64,000 bases of DNA from Nonomuraea sp. NBC_00507 (GTDB lineage Bacteria; Actinomycetota; Actinomycetes; Streptosporangiales; Streptosporangiaceae), in the NCBI RefSeq assembly GCF_036013525.1, contig NZ_CP107853.1, forward strand, positions 4,340,001 to 4,404,000, written 5' to 3'. This document shows positions 7,965-16,144 of this stretch, piece after piece; the first letter of the stretch is position 1; the number at the start of each line of letters is the position of its first letter. The position numbers were made by a program, and so were the translations under genes. A model generated the notes under the pieces. It was not told the origin of the DNA. It saw only the letters and a list, made by a program, of their open reading frames with translations, and searched no databases.

Positions 7965-8678
7965 CTAAACCCTTTGCCGGGATTTGAGATGAATTTGTGA
8001 CTTCGGGACTGCAAGGCGTGACAGCGCGCCGCCGACGTACCGCTTGAACTGCTGCGGACCGGCCACCACCACGTCCCGCTCGGCGATGTCGGGAATCTCA
8101 CGACTCAGTCCGGAAGCGCTCAGTCGCTCCTTGGCCCGCGGATCGTGCTCCTTGCCGACGACGAGGATGAGCCCGTACCTGGCCTCCAGGTCCCGGAGCT
8201 CATCGGTGGGGTGCTCGGTGCGGTAGATCGCGACCGTGTCCGTGGCGCCGGCCAGGCGCGCCCGCAGCGCGGCCGGGTCCAGGTCGGTGGCGATCAGCAG
8301 GGAGCCCCTGGTCGTGTGGGGGACCTGGTGGCTCCAGACCGCCATTACGGCCGCCGCCGTGTACAGGATGAGGGAGCCCGCGCGGCTGAGGCTGGTCACG
8401 TACGCGGTCGAGCTGAACTGGTGTGCCACCAGCAGCGCGCCCGCCAGATAGCCGCCGAGTCGCAGACGCTGCTTGGCTTCCTCGGTACGCAGGTAGTCGG
8501 CGGCCTTGACGCTGAGGAAGCCGAGCGCCACGAGCAACCCCGCGGCGGCGTAGGCGGTGGGAGTCCACGGGTATCCGAAACCCGGCTGGATCGCACCGAA
8601 CTCGGCTACGGCGACCCCGCTCCAGAACAGGACCGGGCCGTGTTGCGCATTCGCCTGGCTTGCCATGGTGACCACCAT
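7965..8678 (-). CDS. Membrane protein with ferredoxin-reductase-like NAD-binding tail
   Basis: The N-terminal half has about four hydrophobic segments (around residues 15-125). The C-terminal half resembles the NAD(P)-binding lobe of ferredoxin/ferric reductases: DTVAIYRTEHPTDEL, LILVVGKEHDP, DIAERDVVVAGPQQF and a final LAVPKSQIHL, matching the usual end of such reductases. The FAD-binding lobe that normally lies between them is absent. It adjoins apbE, so a role in flavin-linked membrane electron transfer is plausible. Start uncertain: ATG 8678 or ATG 8666 (the latter has GGTGG upstream). Only 40 bp separate it from divergent OsmC. Confidence 0.55.
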   Translation of the reverse strand: MVVTMASQANAQHGPVLFWSGVAVAEFGAIQPGFGYPWTPTAYAAAGLLVALGFLSVKAADYLRTEEAKQRLRLGGYLAGALLVAHQFSSTAYVTSLSRAGSLILYTAAAVMAVWSHQVPHTTRGSLLIATDLDPAALRARLAGATDTVAIYRTEHPTDELRDLEARYGLILVVGKEHDPRAKERLSASGLSREIPDIAERDVVVAGPQQFKRYVGGALSRLAVPKSQIHLKSRQRV

Positions 8679-8718
8679 GCTGAAGGAACATGAAAGGTTG
8701 CTGAGTAAGGTCTGAAAC

Positions 8719-9135
8719 ATGGCTAATGTGCGTGTTGAGCGGACCGAAGATGGCGGGTTCCGGGCAGTGAACGGCCGCGGCGCCGAGGTGCGGATCGGCG
8801 GTGGGAAGGACGACGGGGTGTTCTCGCCGGTGGAGCTGTTGCTGGCGGCGGTGGGGGGCTGCAACATCGTGACCGTCGAGCCGCTCACCGCCCAGCGGGG
8901 GCACCGGCTGCTGCGGCTGGCCATGACCGTCGAGGCAGAAAAGGTGGAATCGAACAAGCTGGGCCCGGTGACGGTCACGTACGACGTGGAGGTGCCGTCG
9001 GAGAAGGCCGATGAGGTGTTCCGGGCCGTGGCGGGGCGGGTGCACGACAAGTACTGCACGGTGAGTAGGTCCCTGGGGGAGGGCACGGAAGTTCAGCTGG
9101 AGCTGTCCCCACCAGACGAAACAGAGTCGGATTAA
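8719..9135 (+). CDS. OsmC/Ohr-family peroxide-reducing protein
   Basis: The 138-residue protein shows the OsmC layout: FSPVELLLAAVGGCN with the first redox Cys and VHDKYCTVSRSL with the second. OsmC-family proteins reduce organic hydroperoxides with paired cysteines in the cytoplasm. Ohr and OsmC subgroups cannot be separated by eye. It is divergent from the reductase-like membrane gene, 40 bp apart, suggesting a shared redox-related regulatory region (inference). Confidence 0.85.
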   Translation: MANVRVERTEDGGFRAVNGRGAEVRIGGGKDDGVFSPVELLLAAVGGCNIVTVEPLTAQRGHRLLRLAMTVEAEKVESNKLGPVTVTYDVEVPSEKADEVFRAVAGRVHDKYCTVSRSLGEGTEVQLELSPPDETESD

Positions 9136-9238
9136 ACAGATATTCGACCCCGTTATGACGCGACCGTTGCATTCGTCTCGGTAGCGTTGTAGCAGGTCAG
9201 GAGCTCTGCGACTGACTGAGGACTTTCACCGAAGCGGA

Positions 9239-9355
9239 CGCGGAGGGGGACCGCGGGCCGCTAGTGCGGGACCGCCGACGTTTTTGGGGGAAAGCGTCGG
9301 CCTGGACCGCCGCCGATCGGGCCGGGCAGCTTTGGGGGAACTGCCCGGCCCGATC
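9239..9355. ncRNA. Candidate structured RNA: three tandem hairpins with G5/C5 loops
   Basis: Three consecutive inverted repeats: CGCGG/CCGCG (9239-9255, loop AGGGGGA), GCCGACG/CGTCGGC (9274-9301, loop region with TTTTTGGGGGAAAG) and a perfect 15-bp stem at 9315-9329/9341-9355 with loop CTTTGGGGGAA. In the second and third, T-A pairs can extend the stem so that TGGGGG is left as the loop. Read on the minus strand the loops are C-rich (TTCCCCCAAA), recalling the actinobacterial 6C small RNA, though with five Cs. No U-tract follows on either side. Strand and function are undetermined; a leader of the nucleoside hydrolase gene is an alternative. Confidence 0.45.
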
Positions 9356-9375
9356 TATGCGTATCCTCCGGTTCC

Positions 9376-10302
9376 GTGAAGAAAGTTCTCATTGACTGCG
9401 ACCCCGGCATCGACGACGCCCTCGCCCTGGCCCTGGCCGCCGGATCCCGTGACGACTTGGACGTGGTGGGCGTCACCACGGTGGGCGGCAACGTCGACCT
9501 CCCACTGACCACGGCGAACGCGCTGGCGCTCAGGGAGTTCCTCGACCTCGGCGACGTGCCGGTCACGCCGGGCAGCGCGGGCGCGCTGCTGCGGCACACG
9601 GTGCGCGCCACCGCCGTCCACGGCGTCACCGGACTCGGCGACGCGGTGTTGCCCGCGGCGCTGCGCGGCCCGTCCGAGGGACACGCGGTCGACTTCATCG
9701 TGGACACGCTGCGGGCCGCGCCCGGCGAGATCACGCTGGTGGCGGTAGGCCCCCTGTCGAACGTCGCCCTCGCCGTGCGGCGTGAGCCGCGCGTCGTCGA
9801 GTGGGCCCGCGACCTGGTCATCATGGGCGGCTCCTACACGCGCGGCAATCACAACCCCGCCGCCGAGTTCAACATCCTGGCCGACCCGGAGGCGGCCGCG
9901 ATCGTCTTCGAGGCCGGGTGGACGGTCAAGCAGCTGGGCCTCGACGTGACGCTGTCCGCCGTGGTGACCTCGGACGTGCTGGACCGCATGCGGTCGCTCG
10001 GGCGGCTGGCCGAGCTGCTGGTGCCGGCCGCGCAGTCGTACATGCCCGTGACGGCCGAGAGCGGGCCGGCCATCCATGACGCGTGCGCGGTGGCGTACGT
10101 GCTCGATCCTTCCCTCTTCACCTGCGTCCCGGCCGTGGTGAACGTGGAGACGAACGGGTCCTACACGCGCGGGATGACGGTGACGGACTTCGAGATCGGG
10201 GACCGGCGGGCGAACGCGCTGGTGGCGACGTCGCTGGACGTGAAGAGGTTCTGGGACCTGGTGTTGGGGGCGTACGAGCGGCTGGCCGCCCGGCTCGGCT
10301 GA
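9376..10302 (+). CDS. Inosine-uridine-type nucleoside hydrolase
   Basis: The 308-residue protein begins with VLIDCDPGIDDALAL, the DxDxxxDD calcium-binding signature of IU nucleoside hydrolases, and has VAVGPLSNVALAVRREP, LVIMGGSYTRGNHNPAAEFN and SGPAIHDACAVAYVLDP, supplying the remaining ligands and the catalytic region. The enzyme cleaves the N-glycosidic bond of ribonucleosides to base plus ribose for salvage. GTG 9376 is the start. A 15-bp hairpin ends 20 bp upstream, which could affect expression. Base specificity is not readable. Confidence 0.92.
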   Translation: MKKVLIDCDPGIDDALALALAAGSRDDLDVVGVTTVGGNVDLPLTTANALALREFLDLGDVPVTPGSAGALLRHTVRATAVHGVTGLGDAVLPAALRGPSEGHAVDFIVDTLRAAPGEITLVAVGPLSNVALAVRREPRVVEWARDLVIMGGSYTRGNHNPAAEFNILADPEAAAIVFEAGWTVKQLGLDVTLSAVVTSDVLDRMRSLGRLAELLVPAAQSYMPVTAESGPAIHDACAVAYVLDPSLFTCVPAVVNVETNGSYTRGMTVTDFEIGDRRANALVATSLDVKRFWDLVLGAYERLAARLG

Positions 10303-10344
10303 CGTACTGGGCACTGAACGGCGGCTGATACAGTTACACCTGTT

Positions 10345-10418
10345 GCGCCGCTAGCTCAGTTGGTCAGAGCAGCTGACTCTTAATCAGCGGGTCCGGGGTT
10401 CGAGTCCCTGGCGGCGCA
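10345..10418 (+). tRNA. tRNA-Lys (anticodon CTT)
   Basis: A 74-nt cloverleaf without encoded CCA: acceptor GCGCCGC/GCGGCGC, D-arm GCTC/GAGC, anticodon stem GCTGA/TCAGC with loop CTCTTAA (anticodon CTT, reads AAG), T-arm CGGGG-TTCGAGT-CCCTG. It differs from the second copy at 62701 by one base in the D-loop (GGTC here, GGTT there). A terminator follows at once. The accessory genes begin just downstream. Confidence 0.97.
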
Positions 10419-10425
10419 CAGCGAG

Positions 10426-10463
10426 AATCCCAGGTTGGATCTGTTCCGACCTGGGATTTTTTT
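10426..10463 (+). terminator. Rho-independent terminator after tRNA-Lys
   Basis: Perfect 10-bp stem AATCCCAGGT/ACCTGGGATT (10426-10435 with 10449-10458) and a T-run to 10463. This is one of only two classical U-tract terminators noticed in the window, both behind tRNA-Lys genes. Confidence 0.9.
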
Positions 10464-10560
10464 GTTTGGCGACCATGCCAATCGGGCCAAGATCGCGATT
10501 GCGGACTCGAAACGGGCTCGAACGCGGAGATCTTGGTAATTCCATGATCGGGACGCCCCG

Positions 10561-13500
10561 TTAGGCCCTGGACACTCCGTTTAGGCTGGTGGGAGCCAAC
10601 GTTCCACCAGATGGCGGGGGATGGCGGCGTCGACGTGCCACAACTGGCGGGCCGGATCCCACCGTCCCGGCCGCTCGGGCCACTTGCTTGAGGTCGTCCT
10701 TCTCGTGACGGGGCGTATCGAGGTAGAGGCGGCCGTCGGCGACGACGCCTGGTGCGATGTGGCCGTCACCGGATGTCTGTGGGGTGGGGGTTCGGGGCGG
10801 CCAGGGGCGGGCGGGGCGTTCCATGCGGGCGCGTTCGACGATGTGTTGGACTCGCTGGCAGGAGGTCGGGTCGGTGATCCGCATCATCAGGTCGGTGGGG
10901 CCGATGTTGGCCAGGAGGTTGAGGGAGCCGTGCCACAGCACGGTTTCATCGAGGATGAGGACCTTCTCGTGCATGCGTTCACGCAGGTTCACCTGGCATC
11001 CGGCGGTGCGGAGCTCGTTGACGAGGTCGTCTCTGCGCTGATCCTGCGTCTGGTCGCGGGTGTGGATGGTGACCTGGACACCGGCTTGCACGCGGGGGCC
11101 GAGGTGGCGCAGCCAGGTGCGGACGGGAGCCGGGTCGAGGAAGGCGCAGTAGATTTCGATGGTGCGCTCGGCGCGGGCGATGTCCCAGGCGACGGCGCGT
11201 GCGACTTCGTCGGCGGGGAAGAACGCGGGTCGGGCGAGCTCTTCTTCGGGTAGTCCGGCCAGATCGGCCGCGCTGCGGAAGGGCACGAGATCGTCCACAG
11301 GCAGCCGATGAGCGCGTCGTTCCAGGTGGTCGAGCATGCGGGCGGCTTCGCTGGACGGGTTGAGCTCGGCATGCAGGAACTCGGTGTCGGCTACCAGGAT
11401 GAGGTGGTCCTGGGCGCGGCTGAGGGCGACGTTGAGCAGGCGGCAGGTAGAAGAGGACAGGCCGAGGCCCTCGTAGAAGTAGCCGACCTTGTTTCCGGCT
11501 CCGGCCACCGTGTCGATGATCACGAGTGGGCGCTGGCTGCCTTGGAAGCGGTGGACGGTGTCGACGAGTCCGTGGTAGGTCTGGCCGAAGCGGTAGGTCA
11601 GGCTGTCGCGGAGCGCCTTCACCTGAGCTTTGTACGGGGCGATCACCGCCATGCGGCTGGTCGGCTGCTCGTCGGCCGACAGATCTGTCCATTTACGGGC
11701 GGGGAGGATCTCGTCGTACTGCAGACCGCGGATCAGTTCGTGGATGACGGCCTCGTGTACGGTGTTGGTGGTGTGGGCGTCGGCGCGGGACCTGGGGTTG
11801 GGCAGACGGCGTGCGGCGGTATCGATGAGGATCAGCGGCCCGTCCAGTAGGGGCGAGTGGGGAAGGCTGCCACGGTCTCCTCGTCCGGTGCGGAGCGGCG
11901 AGTCCGGGTAGGCCACGGCATTCACGATCTCGCAGATCGCAGGGCGCATCCGGTATTGGGTATCCAGGCACACCATGCGGGGATCGGCGCGCTGGGCCAT
12001 ACCGGAGACGTCGACGAGTCCTGCCAAGCTGAACGGATCGCGGTCCATCCACAGCCGAGCATGCTCCTGGTCGCTGGGCGAGGCCTTGCGGTCGCCGGAG
12101 GCCTTGGTCACTGCGGGCAGTTGCCGGAAGTCTCCGGCGAGGATGAGCCGGCGGATGGCGAGCCCGGCCGCGCACCAGGCTGAGGGTGTGTTGACCATCC
12201 CGGCCTCGTCGATGATGACGACGTCGATCGAGTCCATGAGCTTGCGTGACTGCACCGCCTTGGCCACGGTGGTGCCCATGACCCGGCAGTTCGCGCGGAC
12301 CACGTCGGTGATCTTCTGGAGGTCCTTCTGGAGCCGCGAGAGGTGCTGCTGCAACTGGTCAACGGCATCTTGGAGCGGGCCGCGGGGCGGGATCGTGCGG
12401 AGGCGCGCTCGCAGGGCGAGCACCTCGGTTTCGGTCCTGGCTGCCTCGGCTGCGTAGCGTTGCTGGGCGGCATGAGCGGCGGGCAGTTGCTGATTGAGGG
12501 TGGTCAGCTCGTGCTGGCGTTCCCACCGCATCAGGCCCAGGTGGTCTAGCTTGTCCTGCTTCCTCTTGGCGAAAAGCCCGGAGGGTGCGCCGAGGCTGTG
12601 GATCTCTCGGTCTATCTCGCCGATCGCGGCATGCTGTAGCTGGATCTGCTGCTGGAGGGAGCCGAGGTGGCGATTGGCGTCCCCGCACTGGGTGCGGAGA
12701 TTCACCAGCCGGGTCTCCGCCTCCGCCGCATCGGCATGGACGGCGAGATCTCGGCGTGCCGCCTCCAGCCGCTCACGGATATCGGTGATCTGCACGGTGA
12801 TGGAGGTCGACAGTCGCTGCGTGATCTGGGTCGGGTCGATCTTGTCGCCGAAAGCGGCTGCCAGTGAGGCCAGTTCGATCTCTCCGGCGCGTTGCACGAG
12901 TCCTGTGTCGAAGCCTTGCTCGTCTGACAGCAGCATGCAGATCCGTTCCAGGGCCTGATCGACGGCTACCTTGGTCGGGGCCACGAACAGCACCTGGAGT
13001 CCTTGCCGGTAGCAGCCCTCGACGATGCACCCGACCACGTCGGTCTTTCCGGTGCCCGGTGGCCCCCAGATGAAGGTCAGTTCGCTGCCGAGTGCCTGCT
13101 CGATCGCTCGTCGCTGCTGGTCGTTGAGCGTGCGCTCCCGGTAGCCCCGGATGAAGCGCTCGGGGGTGGCGCAGTGGTCGATGCGTGGTGGCGCCTGGCC
13201 GGTCAGCCAGCCTGTGGCGGTCAGGTTGACGGGGCTGTTACTCCCGGCGGTCGATTCCAGCCTCTCGATGACGGTTTCCCATCCAGTTGTCTCGTCCTCA
13301 CGCACCTGCGCGTTGCCCGGTTGGCTACCGAGGTCGGCCACGGTACGGACCCTGACCTTCCCGTCGGGCATGCGGTGGACCTCGGCGGGTGTCCAGGCGT
13401 CGCGAGAGCTGGACAGACGGATCAGTTGCCGCTCTCCGGCGAACCAGTCCTTCCATGCCTTACAGGCAAACAGGTACTCGTGCCGCTCTCCGTGCTTCCC

Positions 13501-13629
13501 GACTCGGCGTCCCGCCGACAACGAGAGCTTGTCCCCGTCACCGTCGCTCCGTAGTTCCGCGGCGACCTCCAGGCGTACGGCTCTCAAGAGCTCATCTACG
13601 GGGAACGGCTTGCGCTGCGGACCTGTCAT
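10561..13629 (-). CDS. UPF1-like SF1 helicase with coiled coil, PLD domain and frameshifted DUF5710-like tail
   Basis: About 1,022 residues. Residues 165-200 carry QQRRAIEQAL and Walker A GPPGTGKT (189-196); 280-440 is a long predicted coiled-coil insert; VVIIDEAGM (471-479), GDFRQLPAV, YRMRP, VDTVHRFQGSQ and NVALSRAQ are the later SF1/UPF1 motifs. A phospholipase D-like domain follows with HEKVLILD (887-894, intact HxKx4D), suggesting nuclease activity. The tail starts like DUF5710 (RLYLDTPRHEKDDLKQ) but the matching RWDPARQLWHV is in the +1 frame, ending at 10581, so a frameshift lies near 10660-10672. ATG 13629 follows GGGAG. It could be an anti-phage helicase-nuclease (inference); it neighbours an AbiE-like pair and a tRNA. 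Confidence 0.85.
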   Translation of the reverse strand: MTGPQRKPFPVDELLRAVRLEVAAELRSDGDGDKLSLSAGRRVGKHGERHEYLFACKAWKDWFAGERQLIRLSSSRDAWTPAEVHRMPDGKVRVRTVADLGSQPGNAQVREDETTGWETVIERLESTAGSNSPVNLTATGWLTGQAPPRIDHCATPERFIRGYRERTLNDQQRRAIEQALGSELTFIWGPPGTGKTDVVGCIVEGCYRQGLQVLFVAPTKVAVDQALERICMLLSDEQGFDTGLVQRAGEIELASLAAAFGDKIDPTQITQRLSTSITVQITDIRERLEAARRDLAVHADAAEAETRLVNLRTQCGDANRHLGSLQQQIQLQHAAIGEIDREIHSLGAPSGLFAKRKQDKLDHLGLMRWERQHELTTLNQQLPAAHAAQQRYAAEAARTETEVLALRARLRTIPPRGPLQDAVDQLQQHLSRLQKDLQKITDVVRANCRVMGTTVAKAVQSRKLMDSIDVVIIDEAGMVNTPSAWCAAGLAIRRLILAGDFRQLPAVTKASGDRKASPSDQEHARLWMDRDPFSLAGLVDVSGMAQRADPRMVCLDTQYRMRPAICEIVNAVAYPDSPLRTGRGDRGSLPHSPLLDGPLILIDTAARRLPNPRSRADAHTTNTVHEAVIHELIRGLQYDEILPARKWTDLSADEQPTSRMAVIAPYKAQVKALRDSLTYRFGQTYHGLVDTVHRFQGSQRPLVIIDTVAGAGNKVGYFYEGLGLSSSTCRLLNVALSRAQDHLILVADTEFLHAELNPSSEAARMLDHLERRAHRLPVDDLVPFRSAADLAGLPEEELARPAFFPADEVARAVAWDIARAERTIEIYCAFLDPAPVRTWLRHLGPRVQAGVQVTIHTRDQTQDQRRDDLVNELRTAGCQVNLRERMHEKVLILDETVLWHGSLNLLANIGPTDLMMRITDPTSCQRVQHIVERARMERPARPWPPRTPTPQTSGDGHIAPGVVADGRLYLDTPRHEKDDLKQVARAAGTVGSGPPVVARRRRHPPPSGGTLAPTSLNGVSRA

Positions 13630-13948
13630 CGCGCTCCCTGGGGATGAGGAGATCAACCTGGCAATGCGGATCAGGACCTTACCCACGCCCGGCTCGGCAC
13701 GCACTCGATCACGTGTTCAGGTGATTTCGGGCCGTCACAAAGCTCGCGGAAGGGGCAGCGTGCCGGAGTGGTGAAAGACACAAGTAAGGGCGGCCACCAT
13801 GCGCGGCCGCCCCTACCGAGACCTTCCTATGGGTGCCGTGCCGGGCTGCGAACCAGGGCGGCAGCGTCTTCGGCGGACTGGCGGACAGGGGCCGGATCCC
13901 GTCGGAGATCTGGGCCGCTGGCGGGAGGCGATCGGCTGAGATCGTGGG
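13630..13948. other. Non-coding gap between helicase and AbiEii-like gene
   Basis: No convincing gene. It holds the upstream region of the helicase gene and one strong hairpin at 13788-13812, which probably ends the leftward AbiE-like transcript. No integrase remnant or direct repeat of the tRNA 3' end was seen. Confidence 0.6.
13788..13812 (-). terminator. Hairpin terminator downstream of the AbiE-like pair
   Basis: GGGCGGCC (13788-13795) pairs perfectly with GGCCGCCC (13805-13812), loop ACCATGCGC. Like many actinobacterial terminators it has no long T-run. It lies about 140 bp beyond the end of the leftward-reading toxin-like gene. Confidence 0.5.
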
Positions 13949-14580
13949 CTACGTCTGCAGGCCTTGCTGCCAGTCGGCGAATCGGGCACGCATCGCGGTG
14001 ATCCGGTCTGCATCTACTCCGTAGGGGATGAACTCGCGGTCGGGGATCCGTGAGAGGAAGGACAAGGACTCGACGAACATCTCGACGCTGAAGCCGGGGT
14101 TGTGCTCGGCCGCGATGGAGAGGAGTTGATCTCGGCCGTATCGGCCGCTGGTGATGATCGTGTCGATGTCGAGGAAGTCGCGCGGTGCCCACCGGTTGAA
14201 CAGCGCGTCCATCTTCCCGGCCACGGCGTCGTCGGGATGCAGGACCGGGCCGATCTCCAGCAGTATCGGAGTCCTGGCCTGCCAGAAGACACCGAGATCC
14301 ACTTTGCAGGCGTGGCCGTCGTCGTCGGTGATTTCCAGCTGAACCAGATCCGGAGTGTCGCGGATGACCTCGACGGTCAGTTGATGCGCTTTGAACGTGG
14401 CCACGAGATCCGCGCTGATCTGGCCGGGGTCCCACTTCGGGTGGTGAACAGTTCGATGTCTTCGGAAGGTCGGTCGCCCATGCCGTGAAGCTGCACTGCG
14501 AACCCGCCTCCGAGCACGAATTCCCGGTCCGCCACAGTGCCGAGCGCGATCCGGATGAGCCGTTCCTGTAGCTCGTCCAT
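13949..14580 (-). pseudogene. AbiEii/AbiGii-like nucleotidyltransferase, split by a frameshift
   Basis: From ATG 14580 the frame reads MDELQERLIRIALG and FVLGGGFAVQLHGMGDRPSE then DIELFTTR, the GG-S-DxD/E nucleotidyltransferase core of the AbiEii toxin family. At about 14433-14441 the expected continuation (WDPGQISADLVATFKAHQL, then KVDLG and KMDALFNRWAPRDFLDI) is in another frame, which runs to 13949. One inserted or deleted base restores a normal 200-residue protein. Start overlaps the stop of the upstream partner gene (TGATG), an arrangement typical of toxin-antitoxin pairs. It is either inactivated or a sequence error. Confidence 0.75.
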
Positions 14581-14927
14581 CAGGCCACGCGCGGGCTGGG
14601 CCGGAGATTCCTCAATTCCGGGAACCGGTTCTCCCAGAGAGCGCGGACCTGCCGGGCCGGGATCAGGTCGGCCCATCGGCGCAGGAGCAGGTTGCGGTTG
14701 AGCAAGCGGCAGATGTCGTCCTCGACGCCTTCTTCAAGCACGATCTTGTAGAGGGCGGCGCAGTCGTATTCGTCGTCGAGGTCGAACTCGCGGCGGCCGC
14801 TCCAGGCCAGGTGGTGGTCCAGCACGACAACGCCGTGCTCGGGCCCGCGCAGTCCGCTCAGCGCGTCTGGCACCGCATACGGTTTGGTGTCTCCGTAACT
14901 GAAGGGTGTGCTCCGCGTACCAGCCAT
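14580..14927 (-). CDS. Small partner protein of the AbiEii-like gene (possible antitoxin)
   Basis: A 115-residue protein from ATG 14927 with VLDHHLAWSGRREFDLDD, LYKIVLEEGVEDDICRLLNR and LRRWADLIPARQVRALWENRFPEL. Small proteins of this kind often precede AbiEii-type nucleotidyltransferase genes in actinomycetes, as I recall. It lacks the winged helix seen in classical AbiEi antitoxins. Stop and toxin start overlap. Antitoxin role is inference from position only. Confidence 0.6.
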   Translation of the reverse strand: MAGTRSTPFSYGDTKPYAVPDALSGLRGPEHGVVVLDHHLAWSGRREFDLDDEYDCAALYKIVLEEGVEDDICRLLNRNLLLRRWADLIPARQVRALWENRFPELRNLRPSPRVA

Positions 14928-15085
14928 AGCTCGAGTGTGCCTGATCCAATTGGCAGGAGGCGTTGACACCCCACGGGTGGCGTTCAAAACGATCGACTGA
15001 ACTGCAACCGGAACGACCACTGCCCGTAACCGCCTTTACGCCCAAAGAGCGCCGCGCGTAACCCGGAATGTCATAACCTGCCGAA

Positions 15086-16144
15086 ATGCTCGATCAACTT
15101 CTCGACGACCTGGCCCAGGCCGCGGAGGACCGGGACTCCGCACGCTTCTTCGACGTCCTGCCGCGGCTCTTCGCCGCGGCCGAAGGCGCCGACCGGCAGA
15201 CGCTGTCCGCCGTGCTGGCGCGGCTCAGCGGACTCTTCGAGCGGGTCCCGTCCGGGATCGGCGCCCGCCTGGGCGTGTTGTGCGGCGCCCTGGCCGAGCG
15301 CGGCGCCGACCCGGCGCCGGTGGCCGAGCCGCTGGTCAACGGGCTGAGCGACTGCCTGGAGCTGGCCGGTACGTTCGCCGCGGCGTGGCGTACGGCAACG
15401 GGCGAGGAGCCGCCGAAGCCCGTCGACGACGACTACGGCTGGATCCCGGCGACGGCGGAACGGCTGACGGGGGCGGCGCTCACCCGCGAGCAGGCGATCG
15501 TGCTGACCGACGCGTGGACGCTCGCGCACCTGTGGGCCATGCCCGTCATGTCGATCCTGCAGCTGTCGCCGCAGGTCAGGGCCGCACTACCGGGCCGTGA
15601 GCGGCTGATCGCGGCTCTGGGGTCGGTGCTCGACGAGCGCGCCGACCTGGAGTTCCTCGCCGGGCTGCTGCGGGTGCTCGACGGCGAGCGGCTGATCGTG
15701 CTGCACCGGGAGAGCGGGCGCGGCTACGAGGTGCTGATCAGCGGGATCGGCGACAACTTCCAGCTGCACACGCTGCTGGCCGGCGCGCTGAGCGGCCCGG
15801 CCGCCGACGGGCTCCTCGAAGGGGTACGGCCGGACCCGGCGTGGGTGCGGGCCGCCGCGGACGGGCCCGTGGAGCCGGGCGCCGAGCCGGTACGCGGCCA
15901 GTTCAATCTGGTGGACGCGAACGGCAAGTGGATCTGGAACGAGGGCCGCCCGGCTGACATCCCCCGCCTGGACGGCGTACGCGTCGTGGTCCTCGACCCG
16001 CCGCCGTACGCGCGGACGTGGAGCCCGGGCCGGATGTACCCGATGATGCGCGGGGACGTGCGCCTGCGTCGCATCCTGCCGCAGGAGGAGGCGGCGGCAT
16101 GGCTGGCGAAGGTCGCGCGAGGTGGGATAGACCGGAGCGGCTAG
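15086..16144 (+). CDS. Conserved hypothetical protein, 352 residues
   Basis: Soluble protein starting MLDQLLDDLAQAAEDRDSAR; helical N-terminal half, and a C-terminal half with repeated motifs suggestive of a beta-rich fold (RLIVLHRESGRGYEVLISG, GQFNLVDANGKWIWNEG). No signal peptide, transmembrane segment or catalytic motif recognised. It stands alone, with the AbiE-like pair divergent upstream. Function unknown. Confidence 0.75.
   Translation: MLDQLLDDLAQAAEDRDSARFFDVLPRLFAAAEGADRQTLSAVLARLSGLFERVPSGIGARLGVLCGALAERGADPAPVAEPLVNGLSDCLELAGTFAAAWRTATGEEPPKPVDDDYGWIPATAERLTGAALTREQAIVLTDAWTLAHLWAMPVMSILQLSPQVRAALPGRERLIAALGSVLDERADLEFLAGLLRVLDGERLIVLHRESGRGYEVLISGIGDNFQLHTLLAGALSGPAADGLLEGVRPDPAWVRAAADGPVEPGAEPVRGQFNLVDANGKWIWNEGRPADIPRLDGVRVVVLDPPPYARTWSPGRMYPMMRGDVRLRRILPQEEAAAWLAKVARGGIDRSG

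Noticed and set aside
9266..9301. Simple rho-independent terminator for the OsmC gene
   Set aside because: There is no U-tract on either strand and three hairpins share loop sequence, which a plain terminator does not explain; kept as candidate structured RNA.
10345..15085. Complete integrative element at tRNA-Lys
   Set aside because: No integrase, excisionase, replication or conjugation gene and no direct repeat of the tRNA 3' end within the block.
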